In this document: piece after piece, positions 23,601 through 35,600 of the stretch
Numbering within the stretch: the stretch's first letter is position 1
Layout of the letters: each line of letters starts with the position of its first letter
Assembly: GCF_000699445.3 (NCBI RefSeq)
Contig: NC_067202.1
Location: 15,963,924 to 16,027,923 of the forward strand
Source of the DNA: Schistosoma haematobium
Taxonomy: Eukaryota > Platyhelminthes > Trematoda > Strigeidida > Schistosomatidae
Length of the DNA: 64,000 nt
Direction: 5' to 3'
Notes under the pieces: model-generated
The model's input: the letters and a program-made list of their open reading frames with translations, nothing else
The model's database searches: none
What the model was told of the DNA's origin: nothing
Program-made: the position numbers and the translations under genes

Positions 23601-26600
23601 AAATGGCGTATGAACCAATTGTTGGTCACCGGCTACCATGGGACTGCATCTCCTCACGATGTTCCACTGCCTTGTGGATCAGACCTTCAGGTCAAAGGCT
23701 CGGGGTGTGGCCCCCTAAGAAAACCACCTGCTTCGGTTTGGGCACCCGGGCAGTATCAGCCCACACACACAAATATGGTGTGGCGCATATGTATTTGGTG
23801 CCCTCTTGTACTGATATTTATGTGTTGAAATAATAATAATAATTCTACGAAATAATTATTTCTTCCTGTACTATATCTTTAGACACAACCTTTGGTTTGT
23901 ATATAACTACCAATGAAGTAACTACTTCTATGAATTTCTTGCTCATCTCGTTGTGGTAATGCGGTATGGCAACTTGGACCGATGCATATATGTGCCTGGT
24001 CCTACTTTGTAGCTGACTGACGGAGATAGTTTTGAATTTGTTGAAAGAATTAAAATTTTGAAGGTGAACAAGAAATTCATGATAATACTTGATATATCTT
24101 TATTTAGAACGTACCTTTCATAGAAATGGTTGATTTCATATATGGTTAGTTACAAATTCGAGAAATGGGGATTGACATTCGAGTTTCCTCTTTAAGGTAA
24201 TTAATACTCAGATATACTATGAATGTGTATTTGTTGTTTAATAAAGAACTCTACAGACAATGTGAAGGTATCGCTATGGGATCACCATTAAATCCAGTTC
24301 TAGCTTATTTCTTTCTGACAAAATTAGAAAACAGTCATCTAAAAAGAGTGATAGGCAAACTAGAATTTTATTTTCACTGCATGAATGATACATTTATAGT
24401 CACAAAAAACAATAGTGAAGCTCAGAGTTTACCAAAATCATTTAATAGAGTCCACTAGGCAATCACCTTCACAATGGAAGAAGAAAAGTACAACACCAAC
24501 TCCTTTCTAGATGCCTTATTGAAGAGAAGAGCTGGTAGATTCATAAGAATAAGTGTTTATCGTAACCTGACTACACAAAAATAATATACACACTTTTCTC
24601 TTTACCTTCGTCCCATCACACTATAAGAGAAACTTAGTCAAGTGTTTAGCCCACAGAGACAAAATTATTTGTTTTGAGGATAATCTTGAAGAAGAATTAA
24701 AGATGTCAAATTATTAGTTGTATTTTTTTGTGTGTAACTATTAGACAAGTAGTTTATGATACTGTAATATTCTTCTAATTGCAATCTTTCGTTTGACGCA
24801 TAATTTACTATTGTATATTTCATCTTTCTCACACTACTATGAACTAACCTATTGTTTAGTTTCCTTTTTATTTGTGCTGTAATTATAATCAGAAATGCAA
24901 TTTCCTATTCATATTACTCTGTGATCAGGAATTCACACTATATTATTGTATGTGTTATGTAATGGAACGGATATACAATATAGAGATTTATCAGTTTAGG
25001 GTTGTGGAGATTATTATATTTTTGATCGAGACCATCAATCGATTGATGTTACACCATCATTGAAAACCTGGAAGCACTGGACGGCCGTTTCGTCCTCCTA
25101 AAACCCCTCAGCAGCGCGCACCAATGATCCCACTCGCGGGATTCGAACCCCGAGGGTTTACGGTCTCGCACGCGAACGTCTAACCTCTAGACAACTAAGC
25201 TGGCCGGCATCCAACGGTATTAATGTCTAACGTCGACCAATCCGCGACCATCTTCCATTGTACAGAGGTTCGCGTTCGCGCGCAAGATCGAAGGCCCTGG
25301 GTTCCCATCCCGCGAGTGGGATCGTGAGTATGCACTGCTGAGGAGTCCCACAATAGGACGAAACGGCCGTCCAGTGCCTCCAGGTTTTCAATGGTGGTCT
25401 AAATTGACGACAATATCTTTTATGCAATCACACATTGAATATGATGTTGTGAGTAGGCTAAAACATCCTTGTGATATGGTAGATCGTATCTAAGCGAGGT
25501 TGATGAGTTAAACGTGGTATTGCGAGTAAAAAATGTCCCCTTAGTTAAATCACATATCTGAATGGTAACTCTATTTTCAACCCAATCACACTTAATGGAG
25601 AAGCTCTGGATGATGTGGAGACTTTCATGTACCTGGTCAGCATAATAGACGTACAAGGAGGATCGGATGCAGACGTAAAGGCGAGGATCGGCAAAGCAAA
25701 AGCCGCATTCCTACAATTGAGGAACATATGGAACTCAAAACAACTGTCTATAAATATCAGAGTCACAATCTTCAGTATGAACATCAAGACAGTTTTACTG
25801 GTACAACCATCATCAAGAAGGTACAAGTATTTATAAACACTTGTCTATTCAAGATACTCAATTTCCTTTGGCCGGATATCATCAACAACATCTTATTGTG
25901 GGAGAGGACAATTCAGCTTCCAGTTGAAGAGGAGATTAAGAAAAGACGTTGGAAGTAGATAGGACATATATTGCAGAAATCACCAAACTGCATTATTAGG
26001 CAAGCGCCCAATTGGAATCCTGAAGGGAACCGGAAAAGAGGAGGGCCAAAGAACATACTGCATCGAGAATTGGAAGCAGACATGAAAAGGAAGAATAGGA
26101 ATTGGAAAGGATTGTCCAGAACAGAGTTGAATGGAGAACGCAGGTGGGCGGCCTATGCTCCTCCACGAGGGGTAACAGGCGTAAGTAAAGTAAATTGACT
26201 CTCTATTTTAACTCACCTTGAATCTCTTACCTAAACCATCACAAACTTGACTTTCTTAACCTTTTAAAACTCTCAACCCTAATACTCTTAAGGTGACCAT
26301 ATCTCCGAATTCTATATCTTCTCTGCATACCATTTTCTTAACACCAGCTTACATAAGAGGACTCTTTTTTTCAATAGTCTTACATACTATGAATTTTCCA
26401 CAATCATATTATCACCAAAATTAACCGGAATGAGGACTTTTATCAAACTACTAATATCAGATAAGTACTTACTTTACTTACGCCCGTTACTCCCAATGGA
26501 GCATAGACCGCCGACCAGTATTCTTCAACCCACTTTGTTCTGGGCCTTCCTTTCTAGTTCTATCCAATTTTTGTTCATTCTTTTCATGTGTGTCTTCATT

Positions 26601-29600
26601 TCTCAGCGTAATGTGTTCTTTGGTCTCCCTCTTTTCATTTGGTCTTGAGAATTCCAAGTGAGGACTTGCCTTGTGACGCAGTTGAGTGCTTTCCTCAATG
26701 TGTGTCCTATCCACTTCCAGCGCTTCTTCCTAACTCGCTAAAAAATGCACCAGATAAGTAGGTTAATCATAACAAACTGCTATGAATTTAAGTTGGGTCG
26801 ATTTTTACCCTGTGCTAATTGTTGTGTCCTTGACTGGAAAATTAGAGAGCAGCGTGCTTATCGATCGATTACAGTGACACGTAAACACGTACGGACGGCC
26901 TAGAGTCTCGATTGGTCCCACTTCTCTGTCTTGCCCAGTCAGTTGAGTCCAGAACACAAGTCACAGCTTCGGAGATATGAATCATTATATTTCAAACATA
27001 CTTTGTTTATATACCAATCAAGCATATCACATCGTACCATAAAATAGAAAACAACATTTTGTACAATATTCAACAAGTGAACAGATATCGACCAATAGGA
27101 AATGTCCATTTAAAGTCCAAGGACACCATTGGACTTAATATGATAATTATTGGTCTATTCCTCCGCATCCACAACACAAACCATTTAAAGAATAATCCCA
27201 CCTAAATTAAACACTTGCTAACTAACTACATTCTGAATTCTCTTAGTATTGTTTGGCTTGTGTCTTCCCATTGAGGTTTAAGACTGCAATTGATCAGTCT
27301 GTTATTGGTATATGTGCATACTGTGCGTATGCCTCGACATTACCTTAATTCACAAGCTATTTGTAAGCTCAGTAGCTGAGTGGATAACGCGATGGCGTTT
27401 GAAGCGAATGGTACTGGGTTCGAGTCCCAGAGTGAACATCAACTCTCTGAGATGCAGGTACATCCAGCTGACGTGTCCCAAATAGGACAAAACGCGCGTC
27501 CTGGATTCCACTGCTAGCCACTATCCATCATTGCTTACAAATAACTACATTCTGATTGATCGATTCCATCATTATTATTATTTCTTATTTCTAGACTATT
27601 GGTATAGTTTCCTTGTAATTGAACATTGACTTTCTGATAACTGAAACAGAGTAATGTTTCTAATGCCCCCCCCATGTACGTTTGATTTCTTGTCAACTTT
27701 GTTCCTCTAATATATTTTTTCTTTTTTATCTTTTTTATCATCATTCTATATTTGTGTAGGTTTCCTTTATCATTTCACCTTAATTCGTGCTAAAGTTCCA
27801 ATTATCAAATTTTGTGATAGATATACCGGTATTGATTGTGATTTAAATGTAAATAATGTAAATGGATTATATAATACATATTTATTAGCTATGTATGCAA
27901 AAAGTGAGTAAAATTTCAATGTTGATATTTCTACTTTTTTTGTTTAGTTAAACACATAAACATTGGTGTAACAAGTTTTTACTTACTTAGGCCCAATGGA
28001 GCATAGGCCACCGACCAGTATTCTTCAACCCACTTTGTCTTGAGCCTTCTTTTCTAGTTCTATCCAATTGTTGTTCATTCTTCTCATATCTGTCTCCATT
28101 TCTCTGAATATTGTGTTCTTTGCTCTTCCTATTCACTTTTGTTCTTGAGGATTCCAATTAAGGGCTTGCCTTGTGTTGCGATCGGATGCTTTTCTCCATG
28201 TGTGTTCTGTCCACTTCCAGAGCTTCTTCATGATTTCTTCTTCCGTTGGAATCTGGTTTGTTCTCTCCCACAGTAGGTTGCTATTGATCCCGTAGAAAAC
28301 TAACTCGCTAAAAAACGCTAACCATAAAATAATTTCAAACTATTGGCACAACGAGGCACTAAAAATATACATACACCACGCAAATCACTGAATTTACATT
28401 TGAGTGGGATATACTACCCGGGTAACCAAACCGAAGCAGGTGGTTTTCTTAGAGAGCGCCACTCTCCCAGTCTTTGAACCAGAGGTCTAGTTCACTAAAC
28501 AGTGGATCAACATTAAGGAATATGGTCTCGTGGTAGCTGGTGACCATGAATGGGTTCATAAACCACTTTTTCCCTTTGGGATGCTGGAGCCCATGTTCAC
28601 TATTTGTTTGCAATCAGGGTTCTTCAATTTCCCTCTGTGCAGATGCTCCGTACCCAACAAACCAGTTTAAACTCCAACCGGACATTCTCTTTTCGTCTTC
28701 TCAATTTCGTAAGCAACACTTCCAGCACGAGAAGTCAGTGAGGCTATATACGCGTGTTCACATAGGAGCATTTGGAGAGGAAGGGCTAACTCTCCATGCC
28801 GGCCATACCAGACCATCAAGAGGATGTTTATTAGCCACATATGCAAAATATAATAGGAATTCAATACAGACATTATTTGTAAGATGGAATTGATTTTTTC
28901 GCTGTTAAATTTTACTAATGAACAAACTGAAATTTTCACAGTGCACATCTGTTTTCATGTTATTTACTTTTTTTATAAATAGCCCTTCTGACATTCACCT
29001 CAATTCATTTCAATATCACCAGGATGTATTGAAAAAATGTTCATATTTAATGAAACTTGAGTTGTGAAAATCCGTGACCACTACAGTTCAACACTGCTGG
29101 GTGTGAGACAGTAGATACCATAGGCAATGGATGATGGTTACACAATACCATAGTTTGATTAAACTTGAACATATACATCGTTAGATGCCGACCCAGTGGT
29201 CTAATGATTAAGCATTCTCACACGAGACCGAATGTTCTGGTTTAGAATCCTGATTGTTCAGTTGTGGATGCACACTGCTGAGGAGTTCCGTACTTGAATG
29301 AAACAGCTATTCAGTGCTTCCTGGATTTCAGTAGTTGTCTAACCGAGGTCGGTTCGTGATTTAAACTTTGAGGATACAATAATATCTTGCATTTTCCGGC
29401 TTGTTTGGGTTACTTGATTATCGAGTCAGCTAGTGACTAGAGATTAATATCTGCTTTGCTGATCTCGTTTTCTGGTTGGAAAGTAGGTTGTAATAAGCTC
29501 GAGGGCAAATAGGCTTGCAGGTCTCTGTCTCTGTGCATTAGTGATTACAATACCAGGTCATATAGTGTAAATGATTACAATGAAAGCCTGTATAACTACT

Positions 29601-32600
29601 GCAAAATGTGTAATCCATTGTTAATTGAGTAGTTTTATTTGTACATATTCTGTATTAGCGGCACAACTTTCTTTGCTGTTATTTACTTTAAGTTATCTGG
29701 TATTACAACGGTCTCCTAATCAGTAACTTATGGATCACGAAATTTTGATGCTTATTGATTCAACAAACTCTCTCTAACCGCAGTAGTTATTCAGAGGACT
29801 AGCACAGGAAATAGATAAACTTCTTATTATTGTATTCACCCTTCTCCTCATAACTCAAAGGTCTATATACATGAATTACATGACCACAACGCATCACAAA
29901 TACGAGATCATGTGTGCATAACTATAGGACAAGCGATATAAAGCTGATTATTGAATTCACAACAATTTTTGGGTCAATCGGATTCTTAAAATTAGGGTTA
30001 TTACATTATAAAGGTATAATCATTCTATGTTGAATAGCTATAAAAGTCTCATCTCTCCCAATTATTTGTCCCAATCTAATAGCTTATAAGTCTGCAACGA
30101 TTGAAATAATTTAGATATGCCAAGTTCGTCAACTCCATCGCCCACAAAACATTGTAGTGGCTGATTCTATGTCAAGTCCACATAGGCTATTCTAGCTTCT
30201 GTACACATCAATTTATGCATTCATTTCAAGCCACATTTTGACCTCGTCAATTATTCGCTTATCAATCCTGACTGTTTTTATATGATCGTACGTGTTTTAA
30301 TTACTTACCCTATTCATTATGTGTCTGTAACCTATTTTTTCTGAATATAAATATTGAATGACGCTTAATTAAATTGGGTTAGCTCATTCGCCTTCTCCAC
30401 TGAGCGTCATTTCGTCTTACTTTGCTTCGCTCTCTTCTCATTGCTTCCTTCACTTCGTTTCTTTATCCATCTGTCTGGATCAACGAGTGTACAAAATATG
30501 CGTACTCAAATATCATTCTCGTATTTGACTTATTTATATTCCTTCATTCTCTAATGCGATGATTATATACGAGGATTCGCGGCATGTATATTTCGATAAC
30601 AATCAACAAACTATTTAATTAGAGTTAGAAACAGGAGTCGCCCGTCGATACTATCACTGTTCGATGTAATTAGCTTCAAAATGAAAGGCCATACTAAAAC
30701 ATAATTGATAATGTTGAGTGCTTCGTGTTGTGTCTTTACTGTGGATCGCTGAATTTCCTTTTTCACCTGTGTTAAAATATGCGACAATATTAATACTAAT
30801 AATCATTAATCGGCTAATCCATTTTCTTTGTTTCTGTTATCTTTAAAAAAATTTAGTTGATTGGCGTGTTAGACCATTGGGAATTTTCATTAAACATTGG
30901 GCTCAATGTTTGGATATTCATGATGCTCAACGTGGTCGTCTATCCACCTATTGTTTACTTCTAATGCTTATTCATTATCTTCAAACCGCTTGCATCCCAC
31001 CAATTCTACCTAATTTGCAAGAAAAGTTTCCAGTATGTGTTTGTATATGTATGTTCTCGATCTTGTGTCATCGGACTAAAAAAATACATACTTCTAATGG
31101 TATTATTACTGTAGACGTCAGTTAGGAAAAAGCTAAGGGGCGGGCAACCATATCAAAATAGGGTTTTGATCTATGATTTTATTGACTGTATTAACTAAAA
31201 CCTTAATAGTTCCACACTACATAGTTGTGGAGACCATATGATAACTACTATTAGTAGTTAAAGAGAAATCGTCAGATATCCATCAAAATTGGTCACAATA
31301 TGACGTCAATCCATTTATCCATTGTATTATCTTTGACCCTGAGTTTCAGTATTCTTTTCATTCTGTTTTTTTTTCGAACCATCTTTTCAGTATTCGGTCT
31401 TCATCATCATCATCATCATTACAACTGCAATAATTTTCATCTCAACTTCTTTGTTATTCGTCTTGTTCATTTTATGTCGTCTTACTGATGTGACATAGTA
31501 ATATGACATTGAGATGACGTTGAGATAATGAGGAAGATTTGTAGCTCAAATGGATGATGTTGATGGAGTTTTGTTCTCTGAGCTGGATGGTTTGCTCGTG
31601 AAGCTTTCATTATGTTTCTGTACGACATCATCAGCACAAACTTTAGGTAGAAGTGAAGTGTTCGAACTTCTCCACATGTGGTTCAACATCGAGGTCTAAA
31701 GGAAAAGAACTGTGATTTCGTTCAGGAGAACAATGAAAACTCCATGACCAAACCATTCAATTCAGATAACAAAATTCCATTGAAATGACGTTATTTAGGT
31801 CAATATTTTCTCGTATCAATTCAGTATAAACTTTGTTTTATATGAATTCTCGTTCATTGTGATAATTCCATTCACTGCATTAATGCAGGTGAACTATATT
31901 TCATGTGTGTTGTTATAGTAACTGTATGTATTCACCTGTATGTGATACTATTAATTGTGTGAAATTAGTTATATGAACGATCATGTTTTAGTCTAAAGAG
32001 GATGTGATTTTAGGACTTGTGTAAAGAAAAATATTTTTGGATGGTGAATTCAACCTTCATTGTACTAGACTTTTGTGTTCTCACTTTGTGTCGTAGGAAT
32101 TGCAGAAATTCTCGATTGTCAAGTAAAAGCAGTAAGACTGAGGAGTGGCTAGAGTCGATGCGTGCATAACAGCGACAACTTCTCAGATATAGTAGTTGGC
32201 TACCCAGTTACAACAGTATCGCCGGAGCTAGTTTCCTAGTTATAACAGTAGAAACGGGAATGAGAATATGATTATGTCGGAAAAATTCTGGACTATCTCT
32301 TCTTTGTAATTTCATTATTGCTATATTATTAATCTGAGGATTAAGTTGAATACCATCACCAGTAAAGCTTTAAAACATCTGTTGAAACTATTCAACTTGC
32401 TCACGTCCAATCGATCATTAATTAGGCTATTCAGAATCCATATATTCATCATTAACCTGGGATATATACTCGACACATTTACAATTAACTGACACTTGTC
32501 TTTTTCTTAAGTGTATTGTTATTTCAGTTGCCCTGATCAGCGATCAATGATTCTATCCTTTTATAAACAACTTGAATCGAATACCAGAAAAATCGATCGA

Positions 32601-35600
32601 AATTCAGTCAACAACTGGATAATTTAAACACTTACTACTAATAATAATGTAAATATTATATCCATTGAACACGTTAATGGCTATTTGAACCTAATAACTC
32701 ATTAGATAATAAGTGAGGTGTTTGACGCAAAAGATACACTGAGTTTTAGTGCCGATGTGATCATCGACATTGGAATTCAGGTCTGTCTAACTGATGAGTC
32801 CTACTTAAGACGAAACTCATACTAGATTCTATAGCTAATCACAATTCATTTATTCTAAGTAGCTTGGTTCGAAGTAAATAAGATATGGTCATGTTAAATC
32901 GTATTATTTATTTGAACACATAGATGTTAGTACAAAGGGGCACCGAATACATATTCGCCATACAAGTCACTCGATTAGTGTATGGGCTGTGATTCTATCC
33001 GTGTGCTCAGACTGAAGTAGGTGGTTTTCTTAGGGGGCCACACTCCGAGCTTTTGACCTAAAGGTCTACTCCACAAGGCAGTGGAGCAACGTCAGGAGAT
33101 GCAGTCTCATGGTAGCGTTTAGCCAACGATTGGTTCATACGCCATTTTTCTCTCAGGATCCTGGAGCCCATGTGCACCATTAGTTTGGTATTAGGGTTTA
33201 TCAGCTGCCTTAGGTGGATCTTCCATATCCACCGACCCGGTTAAAGCGTCGGACATTCACTGTCCGTCCTCTCAATTTCTTAACACCCGTGGTTCCAGAA
33301 GGCAGTGAGCAGGACTTCTCTGACAGTGGATGTACACGCATGACCATGTGAAAGCATTTAAAGAGGAAGAGTTGACTGTTCCTACCCTCAACCGTACCAG
33401 AGCCTTTTGAGAAGTTAAATTGTATTGATTCTGGATTTATTTATTTTATTTTAACACATAGATATTGGTACAAGGAGGCACCAAATACATATGCGCCACA
33501 CAAATCTCATTCGATATGTGTGAGGGCTGTGATACTGCCCGGGTGCCCAAACCGAAGCAGGTGGTTTAATTAGGGGGCCACAACCGGGGCCTTCGACCTG
33601 AAGGTCTGATCCACAAGGCAGTGGAGCATCGTAAGGAGATGCAGTCCCATGGAAGCCGGTGACCAACGATTGGTTCATACGCCATTTGTTCCCTCAGGAT
33701 ATTGGAGCCCATGTACACCATTGGTTTGGAATTTGGTTAAAGCGTCGGACATTCGGTTTTCGTCCTCATTTTCGTAAACAACACTCCCGCCACGAGAAGG
33801 TAGTGAGTAGGACTTCCCTGGCAGAGGCTGTATACGCGTGGCCATGTGAGAGCATTTGGAGAGGGAGAGCGGACTCTCTCCACTCTCAGCCGTACCAGGG
33901 CATTTGGGGCTGTTGATTCTGAATCATCCTAGTTATTCTTATTTAGTCTTCCGTAATCATTTATTATAATTTCCTTCTCTGTTTGTTTTTTATTTTCTTC
34001 ATAGAATTTATTTAATTACACCATGGAACCGTATGAATTAGATATGAATATTGAACTTCCATGGAATGAATTACAATCAAATAATTCTAATAGTTTAGCT
34101 GAATTATTTACTGGATTTATTTATTATTATACAAATCAATTTGATTTTAATAAATGGGCTATTACAATTCGTCATAAAACACCATTAATGAAACATATAG
34201 CTATGAAACATTTACCACCCTATGAACAAGGTTATATTGTACGAAATTGTAAAATTTTCATTGAAGGTAAATGGTTCTTCTATATGATCCATACTATGTG
34301 TATTATTCATTTTGATTGAATTTAATTCATGTCATGACTAAATAATAACAAAGGCATATTGGTAGATGTAGACTACTTGGTTTGGGGTCCATATGACTAT
34401 CGTAACCAATGGTTGGAGACTCTGAATGACATGGCTTAGGATCGATCACAATGACGTAGGTATATACGCTCTTTATCTTCTCTTAAATCGTGAGAATAAA
34501 GTTGCTTTATACCTTTATTTCTACGAACTAATTCTTTCTTTCTGTACTATATCCTTATATACAATTTTTCTTTTATAAATTACTACCATTGAAGTAACTA
34601 TTTCTATGAAGTTGGTATTCATCTTTTCGTGCTAATGAGGTTTGGCAACTTGGACCGATGTATATATGTGCCTAGTCCTATGTTGTAGCTGACCGACTGA
34701 CTGAAACTTAACGAGTGTTTTTTATTCAAGTTGCTTTTAGTTACAAATTATCATAGCTTCGAGATGACTAGATATGAGCTCTTTGATTAGATCGTCCGTT
34801 AAAAGAGCAGTTGTATTATTTAGTTCGATTATCGACTTATTCGAGAGACTAATGATTTATTTCATCAATAACACAGTGACCATTAAACTACTTGATTTTT
34901 TAACTATATTAAGTCTTACATCCGAAATGCTCGCTATATAATTCAATTTGAGTTTACCGGTTATTGTCATCAGCTATCACATGTAAACAGGCAGATTCGA
35001 ACTCGACCACATTAATATATACTTGATAAATGAGTAGTTACCCTAAAACTTTAAAAGCGTTAATTGTCAATACTGATGATTATGAGGCAAACGAAATCTT
35101 TTTTCCTTTTTATAAAGACAGTAACCCACGTTACCATATCATCCAACTGTTAGTGTCATGTTGACTTGAATAAGTGTTGTACCGTATGCATTGTAGACAA
35201 TCAACTGGATGAATAATAATTGATGAAGTAGTTTGTGCGAAATTCCCGTATGATAATTGGACTGCTTATGAGTGGTTAGTATTCTTTTTTCCTTGTATCT
35301 GTTGGTTAACTTAACAATTGGTGAACCAATTATCCCCTTATTTCATTGAAATTATGAACTGATCAATGTTAGACCACAATCGAAAACTCGGAAGCACTGG
35401 ACGGCCGTTTCGTCCTACTGTGGGACTCCTCAGCAGTGCGCATCCACAATCCTCCCTCATGATCTAAACTCTCAAACTTACTATAATATCCACAAAACCC
35501 CTCTCTGATTATAATCATCATATGCTTCAAGAGGTATTTCCTGGAGTTCTAGTGAAAATCCATGAGCAGTGGGATTTAACCAGGTCTGTTGTGAGATAGC

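Noticed and set aside
23406..23828. 140-aa plus-strand frame overlapping element C
   Set aside because: An alternative frame of element C; the frame shared between copies is the one at 23567-23833.
27366..27430. tRNA-like sequences in Sm-alpha and HHR-398 copies (A and B boxes, GGTTCGA)
   Set aside because: They lack a proper cloverleaf with acceptor stem and continue into hammerhead sequence; these are Pol III-type promoters of SINE-like repeats, not tRNA genes.
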